The translations under genes were made by a program, and so were the position numbers. Of a stretch of DNA of 64,000 bases, positions 1-8,394 are shown piece after piece (position 1 is the stretch's first letter; the number at the start of each line of letters is the position of its first letter). The DNA is from an uncultured bacterium (GTDB lineage Bacteria > Bacteroidota > Bacteroidia > Bacteroidales > Bacteroidaceae). The notes below the pieces were generated by a model. That model had not been told where the DNA came from and did not search any database. It saw only the letters and a program-made list of their open reading frames with translations. The DNA is taken from positions 1 to 64,000 of the forward strand of contig CAJMQU010000019.1 in the NCBI GenBank assembly GCA_905215555.1, given 5' to 3'.

Positions 1-50
1 CTAACATGTTCGGTAAGAACTATTTGAACCGCGTAGTAATTCTGGAATAA
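1..50 (+). CDS. C-terminal end of an unidentified protein (partial)
   Basis: Fifteen codons followed by TAA at 48-50 are open in frame 3 and end in NYLNRVVILE. They look like the tail of a gene that begins before the window, because a factor-independent terminator follows within 40 bp. The NRVV ending resembles the last strand of OmpA-type peptidoglycan-binding domains in Bacteroides porins, but 15 residues are too few to assign a family. Confidence 0.5.
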   Translation, partial: NMFGKNYLNRVVILE

Positions 51-87
51 GATATAGGGTCAAAAGAGTTTTAAACTCTTAATTGAG

Positions 88-119
88 AGAGGGCAGTTAA
101 TCAATATTAGCTGCCCTCT
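88..119 (+). terminator. Rho-independent terminator of the partial gene at 1-50
   Basis: A 9-bp perfect stem (AGAGGGCAG at 88-96 with CTGCCCTCT at 111-119) encloses a 14-nt AT-rich loop and is followed by a T-rich stretch. A second small palindrome (AAGAGTTT/AAACTCTT, 64-80) lies just before it. Confidence 0.8.
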
Positions 120-294
120 TCATTTTATAAGCATATATCAGCGGGAACAATTATTCCTTTCCGCATGGATTGGAATTAGTTGAGAGGGGACAAACCGACA
201 AGAAAGCGAAGCATAAATTGGTTCATAATCAATCCCCAGTTATGAACAGGTTGTGTCCATTTCTTCTCAATCTCCATCAGAGAAAGGCCCAAAT

Positions 295-386
295 AAAAAA
301 CACCTGCGGCTGCGAAACCTTCACTTGTACAAGGGAGGGGTTACCCCTCCTACAAATGTTAGCTTTCGCAGCCGCAAGTGTTTTTT
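295..386. terminator. Large nested inverted repeat, probable bidirectional terminator
   Basis: Arms of 23 bp (295-317 and 364-386) pair with one mismatch (304/377). The core is TGCGGCTGCGAAA with its complement, and outer A6/T6 runs provide a U tract in both directions. The 46-nt loop carries a second perfect hairpin, GGAGGGG-TTA-CCCCTCC (334-350). It lies between the rightward gene ending at 50 and the leftward sulfonation operon ending at 441, so it can end transcription from both sides. The rest of 120-440 shows no gene; short frames there are interrupted by this repeat. Confidence 0.75.
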
Positions 387-440
387 TACTCTTATCAGGT
401 CAATACACAGTTATGATCTAACTATGTTGGAGAGAGCAAA

Positions 441-1418
441 TCAATATACCAATTTCACATTATCAATCCAAAGCGAATTACCTGGAGAGCCGATATATGC
501 TCCTCCATGACTGGAAGTGAATTGCAATAATAAATGAGTAGGTACGTCATCTTCCGTTCCCCACGCTACCTCCTTCACAGGAACACTCTCACCTTTGCTA
601 TTTATGGCATAACGTTCCTCTACCTGAAGACGCATCATGTGCGGTTTATAAGCAGGATCACCGGTTATGTCGCCGTACATAATTGAATAAGTGGCATTAT
701 TACGCCAATCGGGAGTAGTATTATAATAGCGCACTACCATAGTTCCTACACGCTTGGCAAATATGTTACCATCCTTATCCTCCCAACGTTTCTGCAGGAA
801 AAGGTTTACCTCCGGAAAGTCTTTACCATCCACATCGGTAATACGGCTGAAACCGGTAGCACGTATGCGCTTCTCCCTGTCAGACATCTTCACCTTATAA
901 TCAAACTGGACAGCAATGGGCTTCTTGGTAAAAGGAATACCGGAATTCAGCATTTTCTGCGGATTCTTAGTCCCTTTGATCGGTTCATGTACTTCCCCCA
1001 AAAACATTGATCCGGCGGCAAGCACCGTGATATCAACAATTCCCAAAACTTTCACACTCTCCATACGGGTATCCATACGGGCACAATAACCATCTCCGCG
1101 CTTTTCCGGAAACACAGAAGTGTTGGTTTTAGTAATGCCGGCCACACGTGCCATCACATTGGAACTTGCCCACGGCGAACCGCCCATATTCTTATAAGCT
1201 TTATTCTCACGAATCGTTGCAGTCGGCCCGATGGCATACACATTCTTCATTGCGCCACCGATAATGCTCGACTCTTTAATCTGTCGGTCTACCCACTGGT
1301 CCATATCGCCAAACGGAATCATCTCCACAGTATGCTGTTGTTGCTGCTGTGCAGATGCCATCCCGCAACATAAAAAAGCGGATAACAAACCATACATACA
1401 AATTTTCTTCTGCATCAT
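441..1418 (-). CDS. Secreted PCMD-like (putative carbohydrate metabolism domain) protein
   Basis: This 325-residue protein begins with a signal peptide (hydrophobic LLSAFLCCGMASA, probable cleavage before the Q-rich stretch at about 24). It continues as one beta-rich domain whose end, LLLQFTSSHGGAYIGSPG then SLWIDNVKLVY, matches the closing strands of the PCMD family found beside glycan-use genes in Bacteroidetes. It should act in the periplasm or at the outer membrane. It is the last gene of the leftward sulfonation operon, 19 bp after the sulfotransferase stop. Its molecular function is unknown; its place suggests binding or presentation of the sulfotransferase substrate or product, which is inference. 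Family call is from end motifs and length only. Confidence 0.65.
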   Translation of the reverse strand: MMQKKICMYGLLSAFLCCGMASAQQQQQHTVEMIPFGDMDQWVDRQIKESSIIGGAMKNVYAIGPTATIRENKAYKNMGGSPWASSNVMARVAGITKTNTSVFPEKRGDGYCARMDTRMESVKVLGIVDITVLAAGSMFLGEVHEPIKGTKNPQKMLNSGIPFTKKPIAVQFDYKVKMSDREKRIRATGFSRITDVDGKDFPEVNLFLQKRWEDKDGNIFAKRVGTMVVRYYNTTPDWRNNATYSIMYGDITGDPAYKPHMMRLQVEERYAINSKGESVPVKEVAWGTEDDVPTHLLLQFTSSHGGAYIGSPGNSLWIDNVKLVY

Positions 1419-1437
1419 CTCATTAGCTTTTTTTCAA

Positions 1438-2544
1438 TTAAAGTTCATATTTCCACTGTTCCAACGCAAAGTTCCAGTTATCCTGAACCAATTGCACAGT
1501 GCGGTCATCATATTTATATTTATTCTTCTTATATCCCTTCTTTCCACCTACATACTTTTCGATAGCAGCACGAGCTTCGGCAAAGCCGGGGATTGACAAA
1601 TCCCGGTAAATCTGCTCAGTCATCCCCATAGCATCCGCCTCAAAATCTTCAAATTTAACTTCTATCAGATTACCGGCAGGAATGAATGACTTGTCCGCCT
1701 CATACTTATGATATAGTTTGGCATAAATGGACAGAATATTGCTCTCCAGTTCTTCATTACTGATGTCCTGCAACTTCAACGGTTGAATCGTATTCGTAAA
1801 GAAACTGCGGGTACTCTCAAATACCGTATAAGGATTACGCATCAGATAAATAAATTTAGCATTGGGGAACATCTTTACCAGTTCCTTTACGCGTCCCGTA
1901 TGCGGAGGATTCTTACTCAGGAACTGCGTTCCACGAGTATTCCACAATGAAATCTTAATCAGTTTGAGAAACACTTCTTCGAACACTTTCAGTTCTTCCT
2001 CCGTGATATCATCAAACAACAGATATTTATCTGCATATTCCTGCTGATATTTAGGAAGAAACCAAAAATTATAATAAGTGTAAGGCATCATATTGGCAAG
2101 CGCAAACTCTTCTTCCTGTGGCAAATCTACAGCAAGTTCCATATTATCCGTAGGGCGCTTATCAGGCATCAGCCAACTCATATTTTTCTTGAAGAAAGGT
2201 TGTCCCCACATCATCAAATGTGGAAAAACCGTCTGATAAGTAGTATTATAGCCGAAGTGCTTGTCGCATGAGAACACATTATGTACAAAAGTGGTTCCAC
2301 TACGCCAATGACCAAGAATGAATACCGGGTCATGCTCTAAAGGCTGAGATGCCAATTGTTTCTCATAACGCCCGTTCTGCAAAGGAGCCAGCGTAGAGAG
2401 CAAACGGCACACAGCTTTAGTCAGACGATACTTGCCTTTGTAGGCTGCATCGATCTCCCGCCCTTGTGTTATGGCATTAAATGTCTTCCAGTCGGCACCC
2501 ACCAATGTATTTATAGGAAGCTTGTTAAATTCGAGTAAACCCAT
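1438..2544 (-). CDS. PAPS-dependent sulfotransferase (Sulfotransfer_3 type)
   Basis: This 368-residue protein has no signal peptide. The 5'-phosphosulfate loop is GHWRSGTT at 78-85 and the 3'-phosphate-binding segment is RNPYTVFESTRSFF at 236-249, preceded by LSKNPPHTGRV (209-219) and KFIYLM. These are the two PAPS-contacting motifs of cytosolic-type sulfotransferases. It transfers the sulfo group of PAPS to an acceptor hydroxyl, releasing PAP. All genes for PAPS supply and PAP removal lie upstream in the same operon. Such a gene in the equivalent B. thetaiotaomicron cluster (BT0416, from memory) sulfonates cholesterol and other steroids, so a sterol or steroid acceptor is the leading hypothesis. 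An envelope lipid or glycan acceptor cannot be excluded from sequence alone. Confidence 0.88.
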   Translation of the reverse strand: MGLLEFNKLPINTLVGADWKTFNAITQGREIDAAYKGKYRLTKAVCRLLSTLAPLQNGRYEKQLASQPLEHDPVFILGHWRSGTTFVHNVFSCDKHFGYNTTYQTVFPHLMMWGQPFFKKNMSWLMPDKRPTDNMELAVDLPQEEEFALANMMPYTYYNFWFLPKYQQEYADKYLLFDDITEEELKVFEEVFLKLIKISLWNTRGTQFLSKNPPHTGRVKELVKMFPNAKFIYLMRNPYTVFESTRSFFTNTIQPLKLQDISNEELESNILSIYAKLYHKYEADKSFIPAGNLIEVKFEDFEADAMGMTEQIYRDLSIPGFAEARAAIEKYVGGKKGYKKNKYKYDDRTVQLVQDNWNFALEQWKYEL

Positions 2545-2644
2545 AGTTGTTAAGTTGAGAATTGAGAATTGAAAGTTGAGGAATAGGCATGCGGACTAAA
2601 ACTCGTATATAATTCTCAAATATCATTTATTTAATTTTTAATCC
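2545..2644. repeat. Low-complexity spacer with short GAGAATT-type direct repeats
   Basis: The 100-bp gap between cysN and the sulfotransferase gene contains overlapping TTGAGAATT / GAGAATTGAAAGTTGAG copies and a run of TTTTTAATCCTTAATTCTTAATT. Similar words (AATTCTTCAATTTTCAATTC) occur in the gap on the other side of cysN (4200-4227). No coding sequence or hairpin strong enough to be a terminator is seen. Confidence 0.45.
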
Positions 2645-4108
2645 TTAATTCTTAATTACAACAGTAATTCCCTGACGTTCCAAGTCCTTCACAGCCTTCT
2701 CTATAGCCTCATAATGCTCAGGCGCAATACCCAGTTTCGGCAAATCCAGAACGGGGAAGTCTGCAGAGAGATGCATATCCTTATCCTCTACCCTATCGAT
2801 AATCATACCAACGGCACTGGTGTTATTGGTTATCGGGTCAATCAGTATGAAGGCACCTGTGGCCTTATTCTGTTGATAAGGATCAAAGAACATCTCCTTG
2901 GCAGTAGTAAGCACCACCCTGGCTATCTGATTCAGCTGCATCGGCAGAGTGTCAGAAGTCAGCTGACCATTTTCAATTGAAAGTTGTTCCATCGTATTGA
3001 CATCTACCTTATATTTGATGCTATCAATGCGTGAGCGGCTCAAATTAGTAGTCTGTTTGATGAAGAAAGACTTACTGAGATCCATCGGTTCTTCATCCAT
3101 CCATACCAACATAGCCTCGAAATTACGGTCTACAACAGGCAGATTACCGGGATGTACCAACATCTCCCCTCTGGACACATCTATTTCATCTTCCAACGTC
3201 AAAGTCACTGACTGAGGCGGGAAAGCATATTCCAATTCTCCATCGTAAGTAACAATGCTCTTGATATGCGATTTCTTGCCTGAAGGCAACGCCATGACTT
3301 CATCTCCCTTACGAACGACTCCCGATGCCACTTTACCGCAGAAACCACGGAAATCGAGATTAGGACGCAATACATATTGTACCGGGAAACGGAAATCAGT
3401 CAGGTTATGGTCATTATCAATATGTACCGTCTCCAGAAAATCGAGCAAAGAGATACCATCATACCAGGGAGTACGCTCAGATAGTTCCACCACATTATCA
3501 CCATCCAATGCTGACAGAGGAATGCAAGTTACATCCGGAATACCCAGCGGGGCAATAAACTCCTTATAGTCGTTAACTATTTCATTAAAACGCTCTTCTG
3601 AAAAATCTACCAGGTCCATCTTGTTAACGGCAAGCACCACATGCTTAATGCCTAACAAAGATACCAAAAAAGAGTGGCGCCGTGTCTGTGTGATGACACC
3701 TGTACGCGCATCTACAAGAATGATCGCCAGATTGGCTGTCGAACCTCCGGTAATCATATTGCGTGTGTACTGTTCGTGTCCCGGAGTATCGGCAATGATG
3801 AACTTACGGTTGTTGGTAGAGAAATAGCGATATGCCACATCAATCGTGATGCCTTGTTCGCGTTCGGCTTTCAGACCATCCAGCAGCAATGCGTAATCAA
3901 TGTGTTCACCTGCATTTCCCATGCGTTTACTGTCACGCTCCAGTGCATCCAACTGGTCTTCATATAATTTCTTGCTGTCAAACAACAGACGTCCAATCAG
4001 CGTTGACTTTCCATCATCTACCGAACCGGCCGTCAAGAAACGAAGCAAGTCTTTCTGTTCGTCTTTATCCAGAAAAGCCTTAATATCTAATTTAGAGTTA
4101 TTCTCCAT
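2645..4108 (-). CDS. cysN: Sulfate adenylyltransferase subunit 1 (GTPase subunit)
   Basis: This 487-residue translation-factor-type GTPase carries P-loop GSVDDGKST (about 28-36), DTPGHEQY (about 107-114) and NKMDLV (about 162-167), followed by two beta-barrel domains. With CysD it forms ATP sulfurylase, where GTP hydrolysis drives APS formation from ATP and sulfate. It ends after the barrels, so it is not fused to APS kinase, which has its own gene here. A GTG codon lies one position upstream, but the ATG at 4108 (MENNSKLD) is the more likely start. It follows cysD by 119 bp, a longer gap than elsewhere in the operon. Confidence 0.95.
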   Translation of the reverse strand: MENNSKLDIKAFLDKDEQKDLLRFLTAGSVDDGKSTLIGRLLFDSKKLYEDQLDALERDSKRMGNAGEHIDYALLLDGLKAEREQGITIDVAYRYFSTNNRKFIIADTPGHEQYTRNMITGGSTANLAIILVDARTGVITQTRRHSFLVSLLGIKHVVLAVNKMDLVDFSEERFNEIVNDYKEFIAPLGIPDVTCIPLSALDGDNVVELSERTPWYDGISLLDFLETVHIDNDHNLTDFRFPVQYVLRPNLDFRGFCGKVASGVVRKGDEVMALPSGKKSHIKSIVTYDGELEYAFPPQSVTLTLEDEIDVSRGEMLVHPGNLPVVDRNFEAMLVWMDEEPMDLSKSFFIKQTTNLSRSRIDSIKYKVDVNTMEQLSIENGQLTSDTLPMQLNQIARVVLTTAKEMFFDPYQQNKATGAFILIDPITNNTSAVGMIIDRVEDKDMHLSADFPVLDLPKLGIAPEHYEAIEKAVKDLERQGITVVIKN

Positions 4109-4227
4109 CACTTTTTACTATTTAATTGTCACCTTTATTCTCCTAAACCTGAGCTTTAAACTTCTAAAGGTCAGGTTTAAGATTCCAGTTCTCAGGTTTT
4201 AATTTTTAATTCTTCAATTTTCAATTC

Positions 4228-5136
4228 CTAAAAGTACCCCTCACGCTTTTTCTGCTCCATGCTGGCATCCTGGTCAAAGTCGATAACGCGGGTAGTGCGC
4301 TCGCTTTTGGTAGTAGTCATCATTTCCTCTACAATCTTTTCAATGGTGTCAGCATTGCTTTCCACAGCTCCGGTCAGCGGCCAGCAGCCTAATGTACGGA
4401 AACGTACCATCTTCATTTTTATCTGGTCACGATACTTTTCGGGCAGACGGTCATCATCCGCCATAATCAGATTGCCGTCCATTTCCACGCAAGGACGTTC
4501 TTTGGCATAATACAACGGAACGATGGGAATATTCTCCAAACGAATATATTGCCAGATATCCAGTTCTGTCCAGTTGCTCAACGGAAACACGCGGATACTC
4601 TCTCCCTTGTGCACGCGGGCATTATAGATATCCCACAACTCCGGCCGCTGGTTCTTCGGGTCCCACTGATGAAACTTATCACGGAAAGAAAAGATGCGCT
4701 CTTTGGCACGCGATTTTTCTTCATCACGACGCGCACCACCAAAGGCAGCATCAAACTTATACTTATCCAAAGCACTCAGAAGGGCTTTGGTCTTCATCAG
4801 GTCTGTATGTACCTTACTTCCATGAGTGAAAGGTCCCACTCCCGCATGAAAAGCTTCCATATTGCTTTCCACAATCAGATTCCAGCCATGCTTCTTGGCA
4901 TATTCATCACGGAACCGGATCATCTCTTTAAATTTCCATTTCGAGTCGATATGCATCAAGGGAAAAGGGACTTTGCCGGGATAAAAAGCCTTTTCAGCAA
5001 GACGAACCATCACTGAGGAGTCTTTGCCTATACTATAGAGCATCACCGGGTTTTCAAATTCCGCAGCCACTTCACGGATGATATGAATGGACTCAGCTTC
5101 GAGTTCCTTCAGATGGCTTAATTTATATTCTTCCAT
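4228..5136 (-). CDS. cysD: Sulfate adenylyltransferase subunit 2
   Basis: This PP-loop ATP pyrophosphatase-type subunit of ATP sulfurylase is 302 residues long, the same length as E. coli CysD. The PP motif SIGKDSS lies at 35-41, then FPLMHIDSKWKF, GARRDEEKSRAKER and FPLSNWTELDIWQYI, all signatures of the family. The ATG at 5136 (MEEYKLSHL) is chosen because it begins 10 bp after the cysC stop. An upstream in-frame ATG at 5184 would overlap cysC and add residues without family similarity. It adenylates sulfate to APS together with CysN. Confidence 0.96.
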   Translation of the reverse strand: MEEYKLSHLKELEAESIHIIREVAAEFENPVMLYSIGKDSSVMVRLAEKAFYPGKVPFPLMHIDSKWKFKEMIRFRDEYAKKHGWNLIVESNMEAFHAGVGPFTHGSKVHTDLMKTKALLSALDKYKFDAAFGGARRDEEKSRAKERIFSFRDKFHQWDPKNQRPELWDIYNARVHKGESIRVFPLSNWTELDIWQYIRLENIPIVPLYYAKERPCVEMDGNLIMADDDRLPEKYRDQIKMKMVRFRTLGCWPLTGAVESNADTIEKIVEEMMTTTKSERTTRVIDFDQDASMEQKKREGYF

Positions 5137-5146
5137 TTTTATATAA

Positions 5147-5752
5147 TCACTTTTTAATCTGTATCTTCGATAAAACAAGGTCAAGCAACTTGTTGACTGA
5201 TTCTTCCAGGCTGAGTACCGAGGTATCCAGCGTCAGTGCCGGATGGACGGGTGCCTCAAACGGAGCGGAAATACCTGTAAAGTTTTTAATCTCTCCCTTA
5301 CGCGCCTTGGCATACAAGCCTTTCACGTCTCTACGCTCACATTCACTCAGAGGAGTGCTGACATATACTTCAAGAAAATCATCCTGTCCGATAATATCAG
5401 CCGCCATTTCGCGGATATCATTGTTAGGGCTGATGAATGCAGCAATAGTAATAATGCCTGTATCAAGAAAAAGTTTGGAAACTTCGGCTATACGGCGGAT
5501 ATTTTCTACACGGTCGGCTTCGGTAAAGCCCAGATTATTGTTGATGCCGCTACGGATATTATCGCCGTCCAGAATGCGGCACAGCAAACCGCGTTTGTGC
5601 AACTCACGCTCCAAAGCAATGGCTATTGTACTTTTGCCGGAACCGCTTAGTCCGGTAAACCATATCATCACACTATGTTGACCGAGAAGTTCTTCTTTAT
5701 CTTCTCTCGACAACATCCTGTCAAAAATCGGATATATATTATTATCTGTCAT
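5147..5752 (-). CDS. cysC: Adenylylsulfate (APS) kinase
   Basis: This 201-residue kinase has P-loop GLSGSGKST (about 34-42), the APS-binding stretch LDGDNIRSGINNNLGF, ENIRR and the lid region KGLYAKARKGEIKNFTG. It phosphorylates APS at the 3'-OH to give PAPS. The start is the ATG at 5752 (MTDNNIYP); a TTG two codons upstream is less likely. It begins 8 bp after the permease stop and ends 10 bp before cysD, so the genes are tightly coupled. In the absence of a PAPS reductase gene nearby, the product probably feeds the sulfotransferase. Confidence 0.96.
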   Translation of the reverse strand: MTDNNIYPIFDRMLSREDKEELLGQHSVMIWFTGLSGSGKSTIAIALERELHKRGLLCRILDGDNIRSGINNNLGFTEADRVENIRRIAEVSKLFLDTGIITIAAFISPNNDIREMAADIIGQDDFLEVYVSTPLSECERRDVKGLYAKARKGEIKNFTGISAPFEAPVHPALTLDTSVLSLEESVNKLLDLVLSKIQIKK

Positions 5753-5760
5753 AATCAAAA

Positions 5761-7314
5761 TTAAAAGGGCCAGATTAATGGAATCAGGAATATGGAAATC
5801 AGGAATGCTATAATATTCAACGGCAAACCGATACGGACAAAGTCGGTGAACTTATAATTTCCGATACCTTGCACGATCAGGTTCGTCTGATAACCGATAG
5901 GTGTGGAAAAGCTGGCAGAGGCAGCCATGCAAATCACCACGAAGAAAGGCATGGGACTGACTCCCATCTGTGCAGAAATAGAGAGAGCCAGCGGAAAAGC
6001 CAATGCAGCAGCGGCATTATTGGTTATCAGCTCAGTAAATAAGTTTGTTATGATAAATACAGCAGCCAGAAGCACCTGAGGGCCATAATGTTCGGTCATA
6101 CCGATAATGTAGCCTGCCACCACATCTGCTACACCTGAGTTAACCATCGCTTTGCTAATGGCAAAAGCGCAGGCAATCGTTATCAGAATATCCCATGATA
6201 TGTATTTGGTATATTTGCGGGCAGGGAAAATTTTAGTCCAGGCCATAATAATGGTAGTTACGGAAACAAAGAAAAACATATCCAGCTTTATATTAGGAAA
6301 AGCCTCCTTCACAGCCGGCAATTCACCCACCGTAGCACCGGTAATCATCAGTATCAGCAAAACAAGAGCAAACCATCGCTTTCCCTTTCCCGGCACCGGT
6401 TCGTTGTCTTTGCCATTAGCCAGCAAAACGAATACGGAAGATTCACCCCACGTCTGGACGAAAGAATCATCTGCCATCACTACCAATGTATCACCATCAC
6501 GCAACACCTCGTTATCCAGATTCTCCGTAATGCTTTGACCGCTTCGCTTGATTTCCTTTACGGCAGCCCCATAGTGACGTTGAAAATTGAAATCACCCAA
6601 CTTTTTGTTGATACCGGGGAAACGGGGCCCCAGCACAGCTTCAACCCGGTGCAGAGTGCTGTCTTCTTCCTGATCATCATCCAGTTTCACGGCATCCTTA
6701 CGAACATCCGGCAATAACTTGGAAGAAAACAAGAACAGATAAATAATACCTGCAACAGCAATAAAAATTCCGACCTTTCCCAACTCGAACATCGTGAATC
6801 CTTCATAACCGGCTTCCAGTATCATGCCATGTACCACTAAGTTCGTGGAAGTCCCGATAAGCGTACATATACCGCCCAGAATAGTCACATAAGAAAGAGG
6901 GATCAAAAACTTGGTAGCGGGTAACTTCACCGATTCTGCCCAACGCTTGATGATTGGGGCAAATATAACGACGACGGGAGTATTATTAAGAAATGCGGAG
7001 ATAAAAGAAATTGTAGGAAGCATACGAAACTGCGCCTTGAACACTGTCGTTTTACCTTGAGGAAGCAATTTCTTGATGACCTGCCCCAAGGCTCCCGACT
7101 GGCGGATCCCCTCACTGACCAGAAACAGCATGGCTACGGTCATCATCCCTTTATTACTAAACCCTTCCAACATCTCCTTAGGCGACAGAATACCTGCGCA
7201 CAAGAACAGGACTACAACGGAAAACAATACCATCCCGGGGCGCATTTTGTCCAGAACCAATGCTATAACCATGCCCAGAAGTCCTAAAAGCACGAATATT
7301 ATCTCAAATGTCAT
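5761..7314 (-). CDS. SLC13/DASS-family anion permease with internal RCK_C-like domain
   Basis: This 517-residue polytopic membrane protein shows the paired signatures of sodium-coupled SLC13 carriers: FLNNTPVVVIFAPI (about 108-121) with SYVTILGGICTLIGTSTNLV (about 141-160), and ITNNAAAALAFPLA with GYQTNLIV in the second half. A soluble insert at about 215-290 (PGINKKLGDFNF to LRDGDTLVVMAD) resembles a TrkA-C/RCK_C ligand-binding domain. Most related carriers are described with two such domains; here only one is evident. Position between cysQ and cysC makes sulfate uptake the natural inference, although family members also carry dicarboxylates. Confidence 0.85.
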   Translation of the reverse strand: MTFEIIFVLLGLLGMVIALVLDKMRPGMVLFSVVVLFLCAGILSPKEMLEGFSNKGMMTVAMLFLVSEGIRQSGALGQVIKKLLPQGKTTVFKAQFRMLPTISFISAFLNNTPVVVIFAPIIKRWAESVKLPATKFLIPLSYVTILGGICTLIGTSTNLVVHGMILEAGYEGFTMFELGKVGIFIAVAGIIYLFLFSSKLLPDVRKDAVKLDDDQEEDSTLHRVEAVLGPRFPGINKKLGDFNFQRHYGAAVKEIKRSGQSITENLDNEVLRDGDTLVVMADDSFVQTWGESSVFVLLANGKDNEPVPGKGKRWFALVLLILMITGATVGELPAVKEAFPNIKLDMFFFVSVTTIIMAWTKIFPARKYTKYISWDILITIACAFAISKAMVNSGVADVVAGYIIGMTEHYGPQVLLAAVFIITNLFTELITNNAAAALAFPLALSISAQMGVSPMPFFVVICMAASASFSTPIGYQTNLIVQGIGNYKFTDFVRIGLPLNIIAFLISIFLIPLIWPF

Positions 7315-7332
7315 ATATTACACCGTATCTTG

Positions 7333-8154
7333 TTAGTTTTTCATTCGCTTGGGTTCAACAACGAACCACGGATTCAACAGATTCTCTTTATTGTAGCAAA
7401 GTGGCTCTTCCTTCCCTGCTTGATAGATTTCCATTCCGGCAGCCCGTGCAATGGCATGTCCCGCCGCCGTATCCCACTCCATAGTAGGCGCAAAACGGGG
7501 ATATACATCTGCTTTCCCTTCGGCTACAAGACAGATTTTAATGGAGCTTCCACTGGATATGAGTTCCACCTCCGAATGCAAGCGTTTCATGTCTTCAATA
7601 TAAGCCTCCGTCTCCGGCGACAGATGAGAACGGGAAGCGACGATCACGAATTTATCTCTGACAGTCATAGCCGGCAAACGAGTGGCAGATGCCATCAACT
7701 CTTCCAGTGAGGCGCTTCCGCGCGAAGTCACACCGGACAGCTTATATGCCCCAAGGCTTTCTTCCGCAAAATAAAGTTCCTGTTTCACAGGCAAATAAAT
7801 GATTCCCATTACCGGCACGGAATTTTGAACCCATGCAATATTCACCGTAAACTCTCCATTCCGCTTGATAAACTCTTTAGTGCCGTCCAGTGGGTCCACA
7901 ATCCACAAGGCCTCCCAGCCGGAACGTTCCGCATAGGGCAAATGTTTGCCTTCTTCACTTAAAATAGGGAAAGGAGTATTGCATAGAAACCCTGTAATAG
8001 TTTCATGCGCCTTACGGTCAGCGATTGTCAAGGGGGAATTATCCGCTTTTCTCTCAATTTCAAAGTCAGATGCCGGATCGTTATAGATGGAAAGTATGTC
8101 CGCACCGGCTTGCAGAGCTGCATCTATCGCGTTTAAAATATATCGTTGTTCCAT
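7333..8154 (-). CDS. cysQ: 3'(2'),5'-bisphosphate nucleotidase (PAP phosphatase)
   Basis: This 273-residue inositol-monophosphatase-fold enzyme has the metal-binding motifs SEEGKH, WIVDPLDGTKEFI and a C-terminal EWDTAAGHAI. It hydrolyses PAP, the by-product of PAPS-dependent sulfonation, to AMP and phosphate and so relieves product inhibition of sulfotransferases. The ATG at 8154 (MEQRYILNAID) fits the family start; an in-frame ATG at 8211 would add 19 residues without similarity and would cover the promoter-like box. It is the first gene of the seven-gene leftward operon, with 18 bp to the permease. Confidence 0.94.
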   Translation of the reverse strand: MEQRYILNAIDAALQAGADILSIYNDPASDFEIERKADNSPLTIADRKAHETITGFLCNTPFPILSEEGKHLPYAERSGWEALWIVDPLDGTKEFIKRNGEFTVNIAWVQNSVPVMGIIYLPVKQELYFAEESLGAYKLSGVTSRGSASLEELMASATRLPAMTVRDKFVIVASRSHLSPETEAYIEDMKRLHSEVELISSGSSIKICLVAEGKADVYPRFAPTMEWDTAAGHAIARAAGMEIYQAGKEEPLCYNKENLLNPWFVVEPKRMKN

Positions 8155-8184
8155 ATAATGGTATCTATACTTATATATAGTATG

Positions 8185-8212
8185 CAAAATTAAAAACTTT
8201 TTCATCCTCAAA
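8185..8212 (-). promoter_or_regulatory. Candidate promoter of the sulfonation operon
   Basis: On the minus strand TAATTTTG (8192 to 8185) matches the Bacteroides -7 consensus TAnnTTTG, and TTTG (8212 to 8209) could be the -33 box. The 16-nt spacing is shorter than the usual 19-21. The predicted transcript start is about 24 nt before cysQ. Confidence 0.4.
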
Positions 8213-8292
8213 AGTTTCCACCCTTTATTTTATAACTTCTTTTAAACTACCTAATACATTTATAAGTACTTTTCACAATCAGTGAAACGAAA

Positions 8293-8323
8293 AAGGTACT
8301 TCAACATAATATTGAAGTACCTT
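8293..8323 (-). terminator. Terminator of the acidic-glycan PUL operon
   Basis: A perfect 12-bp stem (AAGGTACTTCAA at 8293-8304, TTGAAGTACCTT at 8312-8323) with a 7-nt loop is followed on the minus strand by TTTCGTTTC. It lies 72 bp past the stop of the GH109-like gene and separates this operon from cysQ. Confidence 0.85.
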
Positions 8324-8394
8324 ATCCTAAAAACAATACCTTTTTTCCGTCTAATTCCTATCTCGGATTTCAGGCATTTTTATCTGATTACTAT

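Noticed and set aside
170..510. Short plus-strand frames of 83 and 85 codons
   Set aside because: They run through a large inverted repeat and the tail of the PCMD gene, and their residue content is not protein-like.
2645..5752. Ordinary assimilatory sulfate reduction operon for cysteine synthesis
   Set aside because: No PAPS reductase or sulfite reductase gene is present, whereas a sulfotransferase and PAP phosphatase are.
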